A DNA stretch of 64,000 nt from Nansenia antarctica (GCA_963989245.1 OZ022339.1:59197554-59261553); one strand, 5' to 3'; shown: positions 35,706 through 48,026, counted from the first letter of the stretch. Notes: a model not told the origin generated them from the letters alone. Numbers and translations: made by a program.

Positions 35706-35830
35706 GGGCCAGTTTCACAGACAAGGCTTAAGCCTAATCCTGGACTAAAAAGCATCTTCAATGGAGATTTTACATTGAAAGTGTGATTTAGTCCAGGACT
35801 AGGCTTAAGCCTTGTCTGTGAAACCGGCCC
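35706..35830. mobile_element. Palindromic MITE, copy 2
   Basis: Same 125-bp near-palindrome as at 22111 and 56533. It lies just downstream of the pigh stop codon, probably within the 3'UTR. Confidence 0.9.
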
Positions 35831-36022
35831 TTGATGTATCAAACAATTTGTCTTTCAAGGTGACACACACAAATAGACATTTCGGAAATGAACTGACAGA
35901 CAAGTGTTTCATTAGTTATTTTCCATTGGAAAATGATAGCCTAACCTAACCAGAGAAACATCCAGAGTATGTTGCATGCCTTAAAACATCGGTATGCAGT
36001 GGCAGTGGTTTCAGGCATGTCG

Positions 36023-37671
36023 TCAGCACTTTGCTAGAATCTCTTGACAGCTTTTGTATACTTTGACCAAGCAGTTCAGCCTTGGCTTTGAACTCTGAAA
36101 GAAGAGTGAGAATAATTGAAACAGGAAATAACACATCACAAGCGTGAGGGTGGTTAGTCAATCTAGTTATACCAGAAAACAATACTGCAGTTTGGAAAAG
36201 TTACCCTAAACAACAGTGTAATGCAAAGATACATGGACAACATTTGAAACAATGATATGCTGCTCAACCACAATCCAAGTTAAAGCTCACCTGAAACAGT
36301 GGGACCACGCTGGCCACAGCATCAGGGTCTGAGGGGTCCTTCAGTAGTATGCAGAGGTAATAGATTACTCTTTGCTGAAACGAAAGCGGAATTAGTAAAT
36401 TCATCATTGCATTGTTGTCATTCATGCCTGTTATCAATGCCAACGTGTTAGCAGGATCAATATACCTGCCCTAAGTGGTAAATAAGAATAATATAAAAAT
36501 ACCATGCATAACAGACTGATTAATCTCTGATTAATTAACTGATGATTAATAGGACAAATTAATTAGACCCCTGAGAGAGTGTCTAGCCTATTTCCATACC
36601 ATATAAATGGCTTCATTGATTACGATGTCCTTGATTTTGCCCATCTCGATGAAGGAGGTGCACTCCCGCCCAGATGCATAGCTCGACGACAGCTGGATGC
36701 CCAAGGAGCCGATGACCAGCAGGGTTTCATGGTCGACCTTCACAAAGTGGATGTGGAACATCATCCCAACCAAAGTGATGACTATGGCACTGGAGAGAAC
36801 TGCTGTGTTCTGAAATTAGGGGGGGGAGTATTTAGGTGATTGTCAGGCATTACTATTGGGCAGCAGTAGACACTTAAACAGGGTATATACAGGAATCTTG
36901 AGGTTAATTTCAATACCTTTCTAAGACTTTTTAAAGACCTTGTCAATATTTTTCCAGCCCTCACCGCCACTTCGAGCTGTAACCGTTACATCAGTGACAC
37001 CTTTAACTTAACAGTTTTAGTTTGCAATAGACTAGACCACTATCAACACAATTTCCGGTTCATCTTTGTTTTTTAATAAAACTAATAAATTCACGAACTT
37101 TTACTAAAGGTTTTTAGGACTCAAACTCTTTGGACAGAGTCTAATTCAGAAAAATACCTACAGAATTCAAGACCTCATACAATCGTGATAAGACTTTTTA
37201 ATACTTATTAAGGGTCTTGATTTCCCCAAAATGTATTTATCAACTTTTAATACTTTTCAAGACACCGCGGATACCCTGTTAAATCTGACTGAGAAATGGT
37301 GTAGGCCTGGACTCTGGGCTTTACTTCCAGGCAGCACTTGATTTAGGTGACTCAGATGTATTAGTGCTGGGCTGGAACAAAAGTCTGCACACCTTCAACT
37401 TGTTACGCTTCTATAACAGCATGGCCTCCAATAACATAGCTGCACAGCCAACAGCTCCCAAGGACATGGTGACAGTGGGATCTCGGCGCCTTACCTCTGT
37501 GAAAAAGAACACGACGTATGCCGACAGCCACACGGAGCAAGTGTACACCATCACTTTGCCAATCGACACTTTAGCGTTGCTAACTACGAATTCTCTGCAA
37601 AAGCTCGAGTGACTCTGGCAATCCAGAGAGATGGCTTTGCCGTCAATGTCGGTGAAAACTTCTTCTTCCAT
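36023..37671 (-). CDS. pigh: PIG-H subunit of GPI N-acetylglucosaminyltransferase
   Basis: PIG-H is a subunit of the ER-membrane GPI-GnT complex (with PIG-A, C, P, Q, Y) that makes GlcNAc-PI, the first step of GPI-anchor synthesis. Four exons: 37671-37495, 36809-36600, 36374-36291, 36094-36023. Phases are all zero, giving 180 residues (human 188). Two close hydrophobic segments sit around residues 40-85. The conserved core SLGIQLSSSYASGRE and FIEMGKIKDIVINEAIYM follows, then YYLCILLKDP and a C-terminus ending SCQEILAKC. The start ATG opens MEEEVFTDIDG, as in the family. The gene is divergent from zfyve1. Confidence 0.95.
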
Positions 37672-38650
37672 TCGGACGGTTTCTGGTCGACGCTTCTCAT
37701 CAAATGTTGCTATTTGTTTTGACTACTACTGACCACTAGCTAGCAGCATGAAAGCTGGATGCTAACCTAAACTTACTAAGAACAGGTGGGAAAAGCTCAT
37801 TAAAACAAAAACAAAATCATAAATTTGTCTCCAACTTCACGAACGGTTAAAAGAAGACCAGGACATGTAATAATTGATTATTTCGTTAGACAAAATGAGG
37901 GCAGAATTGATGGTAGAACAACCTCTCTGGTCTAGCTGTCTTCTAACAACGAGGTGCATTGTGGGGATTGAAGTCTTATTGTCACATGGACTTGTAGCCA
38001 GGTAGTGAAATAATTCCGAATGTCTAGCTACTTCATAAAATCGTCTAAAAATAATACTTAAGTCTTAATAAAACATTAAACAGGATATTTCTTTAGTGCT
38101 CCTTAAACATCAGTCAGCGGAAGTAACCCAACTAGCAATACTGCATTTCCCAGAATGCGTTGTGGATTTTCACTTTTGACCTCTCTGGATGAAAACAAGC
38201 CGATCAGCTCATGTCAACTGGCAACAACATTTACTGAGATCTAGCTGTCGGGTTACGACATTATCTTACACGCCATCAAAATAACGATGTCTTTGTTTAT
38301 AGAATAAGTAGCACTGGATCATGGGAACATTTCTTAAAGATTGATTGCGTTTTTGTCTGCTGTAAACAACATTTTAGACGTCGTCCGCCGGGCAAGTACT
38401 ACTAGTACTGTCTGGTATTAGGTCACTGGGTTTTTGGATTGACTGAGGTTTTTGTTGTTGGGTTGGTCTTTGTAAAAACATTCCTTGATTGTGATGTAAA
38501 GTAATTGTTAGATACACAAATGTATTTAAAAAAAATATATATCAGCTGAATTGCAATAGTATACTATTTTTTTGCTGACAAATTGGCACACAACAACAAA
38601 TAGCTACCTAGTCAAGTCAACACAATGCTGGACATGCTCGTAGTTCTCTA

Positions 38651-38660
38651 GTCACGTGTC
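38651..38660. promoter_or_regulatory. CLEAR-like E-box upstream of zfyve1
   Basis: GTCACGTGTC differs by one base from the CLEAR consensus bound by TFEB/TFE3, which drives lysosome and autophagy genes. zfyve1 marks autophagosome precursor sites, so the match is functionally plausible. Confidence 0.4.
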
Positions 38661-38884
38661 TGGAGATGTACATAGGAAACAGTGGCGACTGATTTGTTGA
38701 CAAACAGGCTGAATCGTTTGGCATCTAGCTAGCTGTCACAGTTGACACTGAAGAACATTGTGAATATCTATGCCATATTCGACTGTACCCTAACCTAGTT
38801 TTGCATCAGTGAGGTTGTGCAATCCTGGTGTGGTTTTGACACCTCAGCCTTGTAGGTCATCTGCACGACAGAGCTCTCCAGCAC

Positions 38885-38918
38885 ACTGACTGACTGACTG
38901 ACTGACTGACTGACTGAC
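38885..38918 (+). repeat. (TGAC)n repeat abutting the zfyve1 start codon
   Basis: About eight CTGA units end directly at the ATG (38919). The final TGAC supplies the bases just before the start, giving GACATGA. Confidence 0.95.
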
Positions 38919-40677
38919 ATGAGTGGTCAAGGTCCGTCTGTAGATAAGGGGATGAACCCCGGTGTCCCGGTGTGTCAGGAGAGCTATGCCTGCGGGGGGT
39001 CTGACGAGGCAGCGTTTGAGTGTGACGAGTGCGGCAGCCTGCAGTGTGTCCGCTGCGAACTGGAGCTCCATCGCCAGGAGCGCATGAGGAACCACGACAG
39101 GGTGCGGATCTCCCCGGGTCACGTCCCTTTCTGCGACTCCTGCAAAGGCGACGGTAGCAGCAGCAGCGCAGTGAATGGTGGTCGCCTGAGAGCTGTGGTC
39201 CGTTGCCAAGGCTGTAAGATCAATCTGTGCCTTGACTGCCAGAAGCGGACCCACAGTGGGGTGAACAAGAGAAAGCACCCTCTTACCCCTTACCCTCCGG
39301 CCAACGCCCAGGACAGGTGCATGGCTGCCGGGGACGCGGAGATGGAGGCTCTGAAAGCCAAAGTAGGGAATGTGTCAAGCTTCCTTCTGGTCGACGAGAA
39401 AGAGGAGATGCAGGTGAGTGATTATGGCCCAGTTTAGTTAACTTAAGCTCTAGTAACTCTGCTCTTATGTGACAGCATACTGTATATGCCTTCTGAAAAA
39501 GACAGCCTCATTTATCTTTGCCAAATATTAGGAAACAAACTTTCCCAGTTGGTTTTGAACGCCAGGTATTTACTGTAACTAACTGTAATTAACAATGTAA
39601 AAAAAACTCCACGTCTCATTATGTGCTGTTGTTTTGCTCTCAGTTGAAGGATGAGGAGGACTTTGTCAACAGACTGGGCTGCAGGCCAGACGAGCTCCTC
39701 AAGGTAGTGTCCATCTTTGGGAACACCGGGGAGGGCAAGTCCCACACCCTCAACCACACCTTCTTCCTGGGCAGGGAGGTGTTCAAGACCTCCCCCACCC
39801 AGGAGTCCTGCACAGTGGGGGTTTGGGCTGCCATGGACCCCATCCACAGGGTGGTAGTCATCGACACAGAGGGGCTGCTGGGAGCAGGTAAGGGAAAGAG
39901 AGAGGAGCTCTCTGTGTCCACCACAATGTCTTCTAGAGGGGCAGATAAGAGTAAAAACAAAAAGTAAATAGATTCAGTGTGGAAGCAGCAAACAGTAAGC
40001 AGACATGTATTTTCTCTCTATTCGGTGCACAGGATCCAACCAGGGTCAGCGTACCCGACTGCTCCTTAAAGTCCTGGCCGTGTCCGACTTGGTAATTTAC
40101 CGGACTCACGCCGACCGTCTCCATGACGACCTCTTCAAGTTCCTCGGCGATGCGTCGGATGCCTACCTGAAGCACTTCACCCGTGAGCTGAAGGCCACCA
40201 CTACCCGCTGTGGGCTCGACGTCCCTCTGTCCACCCTGGGACCCGCTGTCATCATCTTCCATGAGACTGTCCACACCAAGCTGCTGGGATCAGGTAACTA
40301 GGGCTGATGGCTGCATTTGACCACTTTTACCAGGACTCTCTTCTAAAAGACATTCTGTCTCATCCTAGTCCTCCTGTCCCCCTCCCTCCTGTTCCCCGCC
40401 CTCCTGTTCCCCGCCCCCCATCCCTCTTTCATGTTCTCCCTCCCCTCTTGCTCTCACTCTCCAGATAAGCCGTCTGAGTCGGCCGAGCGTCTGCTCCAGG
40501 AGCGTTTCAGGAAGCTGGGTCTTTTCCCAGAAGCCTTCAGTTCCGTCCAGTACCGCGGTACTCGTACCTACAACCCCCCCACGGACTTCAGTGGTCTGCT
40601 CCACAGCCTGGAGCAACAGCTGGACAACAACACCACCCGCTCACCACGCTCCGCCAGCGTCATATACAAGGCCCTGC

Positions 40678-40713
<36 letters not shown>

Positions 40714-43700
40714 CCGCGCGTGTGTGTGTTTGTCTATTGGATTGGGGTGTGAGAGAAGGATTGTGTGTGTGTGTCTGTGTCACTCCCTGACTCTCCCTCT
40801 CTCTCCCTTTCTGTCTTAGGCCCTGAGTGAGCGCTTCAGTGGGGATATCCCAGACGAGCACCTGGCCAGTAACTCCTTCTTCCCAGATGAGTACTTCACC
40901 TGCTCCAGCATCTGCCTCAGCTGTGGGTGCGTATCTCACCGGCTCTCTCATAGGGTCCACTCAGTGTCCTACCGTACACACACTAGGATCCACGCTGGCA
41001 TCTTACCCTCAGAGTTCTGTCACACCGACTCTCTGTCCTTCTGCCTTTCAGGTCGGGCTGTAAGAACAGCATGAACCACCTGAGGGAGGAGGTCGAACAC
41101 GAGGCCAAACATCGCTGCCGCTACTCTGCTCAGTACGATAACCGCATTTACACCTGTAAGGTAAATGCATGCGTGCTCACGCGCACACACTGACACACAC
41201 TGACACACACTGACACACACTGACACACACTGACACACACTGACACACACTGACACACACTGACACACACTGACACACACTGATACACACTGACACACAC
41301 TGACACACACACACTGACACACACTGACACACACAGACACATATTGACACCTATAAGTCAACAGCTCTTCTGGCCATACAAAGCCGTGGGCCTATTTAGC
41401 TTTGGGCCTATTTAGCTTTGGGCCTATTTAGCTTTGGGCCTATCTGAGTGTCTCTATGGGTTCCTCAGGCCTGCTATGAGGGAGGGAAGGAGGTGATTGT
41501 GGTTCCCAAGACGACGGCCTCCTCTGACTCGCCCTGGTTCGGTCTGGCCATCTACGCCTGGTCCGGGTGAGTGGCTGCTTCTGCTCATTCACAATGGCTG
41601 CGTTCTTAAATTCGCTCTGGAAATCTGATCAGCACTCATGGAATGCCTCTTGTCCAATCAAATGACTTGGTCCCTTTATGATGTTGAACCCAGTGTGCGC
41701 TCCGGTGCTCTCAGAGCGAATTTACGAACGCACCCAATATGAGGAAGAAATATGACATGGAAATCTACTACCCCCTGTACTGTTTCTCCTGAGACACCTA
41801 CTACCCCCCTGTACTGTTTCTCCTGAGACATCTACTACCCCCTGTACTGTTTTTCCTGTGACACCTACTACCCCCCTGTACTCTTTCTCCTGAGACACCT
41901 ACTACCCCCCTGTACTCTTTCTCCTGAGACACCTACTACCCCTCTGTACTGTTTCTCCTCCTGAGACACCTACTACCCCCCTGTACTCTTTCTCCTGAGA
42001 CACCTACTACCCTCTGTACTGTTTCTCCTGAGACACCTACTACCCTCTGTACTGTTTCTCCTGAGACACCTACTACCCTCTGTACTGTTTCTCCTGAGAC
42101 ACCTACTACCCCCCTGTACTGTTTCTCCTGAGACAGCTACTTCCCCCCTGTACTGTTTCTCCTGTGTCTTAAAAAAGACGATTGCCAATAGCCCCAGGCT
42201 TGAGCATAGATGACTTTTTCCTGCTATGGCTGGTGGATAGTTGATTCAATTACTTAGTCAAATGTATTGATTGTAAGTCGCTTTGGAATAAGGCATCTGC
42301 TAAATGCCTAAAATGTGAATGTAGATTGCATTTACAATAAACCCCCCCAAAAAGAATAATAAATATATATAGATTGCAGTAACATTGGCTGAACCATGCA
42401 TGTTTCTACAGGTATGTGATCGAGTGTCCCAACTGTGCGGTGATCTACAGAAGCAGGCAGTACTGGTACGGGAACCAGGACCCAGTGGACACAGTGGTCC
42501 GAACTGAGATCCAGCACATCTGGCCCGGGGTAAGATCAGAGATGCCACACCAAAATTACCAAAACTGAAACACAGAGAGCCATAGCCCTCATCCATCTCA
42601 TCTGGGCCCAGGACAGTCCGGACGGATTGTATGGCAGCTAGTGCTGAGGCACAAACATGTACATTTCAAGCCTGCAAACTGTGACACTTTAAAATAACGT
42701 GAAAAAATACTTTTGTGCAATATGACAACCCTAGTTGACTATCTGTGCAGTATAGCACAGTGGATTGTGTACATAGCCTTTATTGATGTAAACCAGCTCC
42801 TTACCTTACCTTGTGATTTTGTGCTTTTTCTAAAATGTGTTTTTTTTTCCCTTTCCTAACACCAGGGGAGCCACCCCTCCTAAATTTCGTTGTTTGGTAC
42901 CTGTACTGTAGCAATGACAAATAAAGTCCATTCCATATTGCCAATTACCATGAATACACAAATTGTGTCAAACAGGGCAGTTGTATGACATTCTCACCTG
43001 GAGCTCAAGCTGGCCACAAACTGGGTAGAGACTGGGCAGAGGCTGGGCAAGCATTTTCAGTCCAACAAAGTAGCTAGCTAGCGTTACCAGAGCTTGCAGT
43101 TGCTGACTGAGGCGGTTTACTGAAAGCTACTGCACGTGAGTGAGTGTTGTGGTGAATCAACACATGGCTAATTTAAATATTTACCAAACTTTCACTAACA
43201 TCAACCAAACTTCCTTGGAAGTATTAAGTGAACGGACACAACGCGGAAATGTAACCAATGAAATATATTTATTTTTGTACACAGCTTTTAACGAGGTAAT
43301 GATGTCAAAAGGCGGACCTTTTTTGTTCGTTTTTTTTTAAAGGAGGACAAATGAGCGACAAATTTGGCTGCGCCTACAGCCGGACAAGGCATTCGAAAGC
43401 CAGACTATCCGGCCTAAAGCCGGACGAATGGCTACCCTACTCCAGGGGCTGTGTTCAGTAGGCACAAACGCTATCAAATTAAACATGTCAAACATGTTAA
43501 ACAGACGCCAAGGTAGTACTATTGTGCCATTTAAGCTCTGACAGGAGGGTGAACCAGATCATGCCAGTCAAGCTACAGGTGGCTTCTATTCAACAATGAA
43601 TTCTCAGTTTTATCACAAAACTACACTGACACCAGAACCTGTAGTGTCAGCAACCATAACGCTCTGATCATCCTGTCTCTCACATTCTCTCTCTCTCTCC

Positions 43701-45420
43701 CTCCTTCCCTCCCTCCCTCCCTCCATCCCGCTCTCCAGTGTGATGGTTTTCTGAAGGACAACAACAACGCGGCTCAGAGGTTGCTGGACGGCGTGAACTA
43801 CATCTCCCAGTCAGTGTCTGAACTCAGCGTCAAGCCTGCTAAAGCAGTGACTTCCTGGCTCACGGACCAGATCGCCCCTGCTTACTGGAAACCCAACTCC
43901 CTCATCCTGGTCAGTGGCTCCTCCTGACAGCACTCAATTGACATGAAGTACATGAGGTTGGGGGGGGGGGTCATTGACTCTTTCTGCAAGTAACGGAAGC
44001 CTGGAATTGACGATGTGAAAGCCAGTTGAATGAATGCATTTATAATGAAGATGCATTACGTTAAGTCACTTTATACTTTCTTATATGAAGTCATCAGTAC
44101 ACACATAAAAAAATCAGGCGAACCGACTCATTTCAACATACTTATTTTCACTGATGTGTGCGTCCACTTCCTTTAACTGTCTCTATGTCTCTCACGTGTG
44201 TCTACTGTGTGTCTGCGGAACGTAGAAATGCCATAAGTGCGGGGAGGTGTTCCAGGACAACGACACCAAGCACCACTGCCGTGCCTGCGGAGAGGGCTTC
44301 TGCGACACCTGTTCTTCCAAGAACCGCCCGGTCCCGGAGAGGGGCTGGGGCCTGGCCCCTGTCCGCGTCTGCGACGCCTGCTTCCACAACAGGGGCATCC
44401 CAACAGGTACGTTAGTATGTCTGGTCTACATTTGATGTGAATAGCTGCAATGGAAATATGTTGAATTAAAATAATTCTCCTTCCCCTTGTGTTTATGGTT
44501 CAGAGCTGCTGGATGCTGCGCTGGAGGAGGAGGAGGGGGGGACTCTGACCAGGAGGGTTGGAGAGGCTGTCCAGAGCACACTAGGAGCTGTGGTCACCGC
44601 CATAGACATCCCTCTAGGTGAGTACTGATCACATCTGCTCTGGAGGGAGGGAGTGAAGGGAGGGAGGGAGTGAAGGGAGGGAGAGAGGGAGGGGGGAGGG
44701 GAGAGAGAGAGGGAGAGAGGGAGAGAGGGAGGGAGAGAGAGAGAGAGGGAGGGAGAGAGAGAGAGGGAGAGAGGGAGGGAGAGAGAGGCAAATAGGGGGA
44801 GAGACATGGATGGTTACAACTAAATCAGCATAGACACTGCTGCATAAGGTCTGAAAAGCTACATCAAGTTGAATCTCATCCAAATACTCTCCTAGGTAGA
44901 TTTGTGTTTCAATTATGCTGCCATCAGGTGGTGAAGAAAAAGTACTGCAGTTCATAACCATTGCAATCCTTGGGAATGGGTAGTGACAGTCAATGTGCCC
45001 TATGGATACCTCTAAAATACACCATACCAAGCTTATGTCGCCGAAGCCTTGCTTTCACCATCATGCAATCATGGTGGGTGACAGATGATTGACGAATGAT
45101 TGATCAAACCGGGCCAATGGAACCACAACACGACACCTCGAGCCTGCGTATGATTGGTGTGTGCCCTTGTTTGTCCCCCTCCCCCAGGCCTGGTGAAGGA
45201 CGCCGCCCGTCCAGCCTACTGGGTACCGGACCAGGACATCCGCTGCTGCTGCGAGTGCCAGCGGGAGTTCTCCGCCCGCCTGTCCATCCACCACTGCCGC
45301 GCCTGTGGCCAGGGCGTGTGCGACGACTGCTCCCTGGAACGCAGAGCGGTGCCCTCTAGAGGCTGGGACCACCCGGTGCGCGTCTGCAACGGCTGCAACC
45401 AGAAAGCGGGAGAGCTCTAG
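38919..45420 (+). CDS. zfyve1: ZFYVE1 / DFCP1, double-FYVE PI3P-binding protein
   Basis: ZFYVE1 binds PI3P and marks ER-derived omegasomes during autophagosome formation; it also sits on ER, Golgi and lipid droplets. Twelve exons: 38919-39413, 39644-39887, 40033-40293, 40465-40679, 40820-40926, 41052-41160, 41469-41566, 42412-42529, 43739-43909, 44226-44406, 44504-44617, 45188-45420. They give 781 residues (human 777). The N-terminus is Cys/His-rich (zinc-binding, B-box-like). The P-loop GNTGEGKS (191-198) belongs to its ATPase/GTPase-like domain. The middle is the ER-binding part. FYVE1 starts at 607 (KHHCR at 621-625). FYVE2 has WVPD at 716-719, first Cys pair around 724-728 and SIHHCR at 737-742. 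Oddity: FYVE2 has Ile in place of the basic residue before HHCR. Confidence 0.97.
40680..40730. repeat. (GT)n microsatellite starting at a splice donor
   Basis: The zfyve1 exon 4 donor is the first GT of a GTGTGT run of about 32 bp, so the 5' splice site is embedded in the microsatellite. Confidence 0.9.
41180..41345. repeat. 10-bp minisatellite TGACACACAC
   Basis: About 15 units lie in zfyve1 intron 6, beginning some 20 bp after the exon 6 donor. Confidence 0.95.
41380..41445. repeat. Short GGGCCTATTTAGCTTT tandem repeat
   Basis: Three to four copies of a unit of about 18 bp (GGGCCTATTTAGCTTT) lie just before the zfyve1 exon 7 acceptor at 41467-41468. Confidence 0.9.
41765..42173. repeat. 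33-34 bp minisatellite in zfyve1 intron 7
   Basis: About twelve units with the core CTGTACTGTTTCTCCTGAGA and a CTACTACCCCC spacer. Units vary in C-run length (33, 34 or 37 bp) and by GTTT/CTTT. Confidence 0.95.
42185..42325 (+). mobile_element. LINE/SINE 3'-end fragment in zfyve1 intron 7
   Basis: Matches the layout of 22758-22900, with GTCGCTTTGGAATAAGGCAT and CTGCTAAATGCC. It ends about 90 bp before exon 8. Confidence 0.6.
42615..42940 (+). mobile_element. Non-LTR retrotransposon 3'-end fragment in zfyve1 intron 8
   Basis: It shares blocks with the 3' ends at 23394-23897 and 34651-35148 (GGCAGCTA, CCTGCAAACTG, ACACTTTAAA, TAACACCAGGGGAGCC) and the ending TTTCGTTGTTTGGTACCTG, then AATGACAAATAAAG. 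It is more diverged than those two. Confidence 0.75.
44640..44800. repeat. GGGAGGGAGAGAG purine tract in zfyve1 intron 11
   Basis: About 160 bp of almost pure G/A begins 22 bp after the exon 11 donor region. The GGGAGGGAG runs could form G-quadruplexes on the sense strand. Confidence 0.9.
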
Positions 45421-45492
45421 CGAAGAGTGTTAGCGCACAGTCCAAGCCCATCTCTGAGGAACTGGAACCCCCATCCTCCACCCCCTCCCCCA

Positions 45493-45523
<31 letters not shown>

Positions 45524-46665
45524 TGGCTGCAGTGGTTCAGCTCAGTGAGTGTCAGTTGATGCGTGTAGAAGTTGTTCCTAACCTAACCGGCGATGTTTTT
45601 CCATACCTTTTGTTGGTTAATCTATGAATTAAGTTTCATTTATTTAGGTTAGTTTGATCCTATAGATCTGTTGTTTGGAACAACTCCTACTTTTGAGAAT
45701 CTTTCTTTACACAGATGGTATCCCAACTGACGCTGGGGGTTTTATCAGGAGGAGGGGGAGGAGGAGGAGGAGGGGGGGGGGGGGGATGGGGATGGGGGGA
45801 AGGGGACTGTTTTTGTCTCCTCTGACTGACACAGTGTGGGGTTGGACGTCCTGACATTGTCTTTCCTTCCACTTCACCGTCAGTCCCTTTATGCTATTAC
45901 ACTTTAACCTGCCTAGGTTCTCATATACAGTATGAAGATAATCTGCCTGAGAGAGAGAGACAGAGACAAAACAGAGAACAGAATGTAGAGTGAGCGAAGG
46001 AGTTACAAAAGAGAAGTGGCATGCTTGCTAAATGACGGATCTAATTCCCAATGTACCCCATTTTGTCCTATCCCATCTGTTTGTAGTCATGCACACAGGA
46101 AAACAAGGAATCCTTGACAATCTATCCCAATGGCATTATAGCACTAGTAGAGCACCTGCAACTGTCATGTATATCTGTTGATGCTTCCGTGGCTAGGAGG
46201 AAGTTGCTGAAAAAGGACCCCCCCCCTCAGCCTTCTGTTTTGGCTTCATCCTGCTGGATCATGCTTTTTCTAGCTGCTTTCCTCTCACCTCACCATCCAC
46301 AGCACAGCAGTGGCCTATGATGTCGCATCTAGATGCATTCCATGCTATCGTAGTCATTACTACCTATTTACTCTTTGGCCCGGTGTGGCCGTATGTGCAT
46401 TTAAACGGGCAGACAATGATAGAATAGCCTTAATGCTATAATGCTGCTGTCATTGCCTGTTTAATTTTATATAGGGGAAAAAACAACACAGTTTACTATC
46501 AGATGGGGAAAATGAGTGAGTGTTTTTCTTTTCTTTTTTAAAATGTCCACACTACCACTATCGATGGATGAAGTAAACAGACTGAGAAGAAGTGGAGTAG
46601 GAATTGCCTCTTAAGTGTGGCTGGCTTACAGGAGGAGAATAAAGTATGGATGGACAACATCACTC
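45421..46665 (+). other. zfyve1 3'UTR
   Basis: From the TAG stop to an AATAAA at 46638-46643. It holds a (CT)n run at about 45500-45520 and a G-run with GGA repeats at 45752-45800. The UTR end is inferred from the poly(A) signal. Confidence 0.5.
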
Positions 46666-47425
46666 TTCAGGGCTGGACCCTCAATTGTACACATTCAGAT
46701 GTATCAACCAGCCATGTACCAAGTCATCATAACCCTGTCATCTCAGGCTGAGGCGTAGTTCGCTGCAGTTGTAGCTGGAAATGTCGTCCGATCAGTGTGG
46801 TGACAAACTGGAACAGTTTTGCTTGAACCTGGAACAATCGTCTAATTCCTGTGCCCATCTCATGTCAGTCGGTGCTATTAAATGGGTAATCTGTAATCCG
46901 TACCTCCATTGGACTTTTAAATTATTTCTATAATTCATTATATATAGCCATTGATTCTTCATGAATATAACTTAGTATGAATATAACTTATCTATCTGGT
47001 TAGATGCCAAACTACATTTCGTTGTCTCAGTACTCCGTGCAATGACAATGACGTTGAATCTAATCTAATAATTTAATATGAACATAAATGCAAACAACCA
47101 CTGTATATCTTTAAAACATATAATGATCTCACGGTTGGTCAATCCTTGCATCCATAGCTGTCTATGACATTGAGAGTGGTTACATTTCTTCAACCCCATC
47201 CCTCAGCTGTTTAGCAAGAAAGTGGCAGGGAGCCTGTGTTGTTGTTTGAATTACAGATTGCCCCTTTAAGGAGTAACACTAATATCATACTGAAGAACGA
47301 TCAATATGATTATCAATACCATCATGTTTACTGTACCATCTATGCTCTAATGTATTAAACTTGAGAAACACAAAGGTGTGCATGTGTTCGCTGTGTTGGA
47401 AGGATTGTTCATGATGTTTCCCTTT
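46666..47425. other. Convergent intergenic zfyve1-dcaf4
   Basis: Short spacer between tail-to-tail genes. A diverged retrotransposon 3'-end fragment at about 46998-47070 (GGTTAGATGCCAAACTAC, TTTCGTTGTCTCAGTAC, TGCAATGACAATGACG) is the only structure seen. Confidence 0.5.
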
Positions 47426-47440
47426 TACCAGAGGCTTTTT

Positions 47441-47446
47441 TTTATT
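47441..47446 (-). terminator. Probable dcaf4 poly(A) signal
   Basis: TTTATT on plus is AATAAA on minus, about 580 nt past the dcaf4 stop. Positional inference. Confidence 0.45.
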
Positions 47447-48026
47447 AATAATTTTAAAAAGATTCAATTGCATTGGATAGAATGTGTTATTTGACTTGTA
47501 TAAACACTTCAGGATTTTTCATGATTATTTAAATCATCAGATTTAATCACCATTATCATATAAACAACAAGTTACCTAAAATAAAAAAATAAAGTCACTG
47601 GTCAGTTTATGAATTGCACTTTCTGTGGACATAATTCAGTATGCCAGTAAAAGGAGTTCACTTGCAGAAAGTACAACTGTAGTGGAGGGCGGCAGTCAGG
47701 CCGTGTGGACTCCTAGAGCAACACGGACCCTTCTGGTAAAACATCGATTCCCCACAGAGTCCTGAGGCTCTACAGTTACTCCTTTGTTTTGAACAGCCCT
47801 TCATTTGAACAAACTTCTAAATCCAGCAGCTGTCAGCAGCATTGACATAAGCATGACAGGGCTAAGAAACATGGCAGTGCCATCTCCCCACGGCCTGTCG
47901 CCGTCCTTTTACATCTACAGTAAAACAGGACGTAGGAACTGAGAGAGGGAAGGTTTTCAGACTGGGCATTGTCTCTGTGGAAACAACACTGGGGAAGTGA
48001 GGTTTGAGCCCCGCCCCCCTCCTCCT

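Larger units (their letters stand above)
37672..38918. promoter_or_regulatory. Divergent pigh/zfyve1 promoter region
   Basis: The start codons of pigh (minus) and zfyve1 (plus) are 1,247 bp apart. GTCACGTGTC at 38651-38660 matches nine of ten bases of the CLEAR/TFEB palindrome GTCACGTGAC, 259 bp before the zfyve1 ATG. A tetranucleotide repeat abuts the zfyve1 start codon. Confidence 0.5.

Noticed and set aside
35946..36094. Longer last-exon reading frame for pigh
   Set aside because: It is in another frame; phase 0 from exon 3 ends at the TGA at 36025-36023 after the conserved SCQEILA.
41180..42173. CRISPR-like arrays
   Set aside because: Units are contiguous without unique spacers, and the setting is an intron of a vertebrate gene; they are minisatellites.
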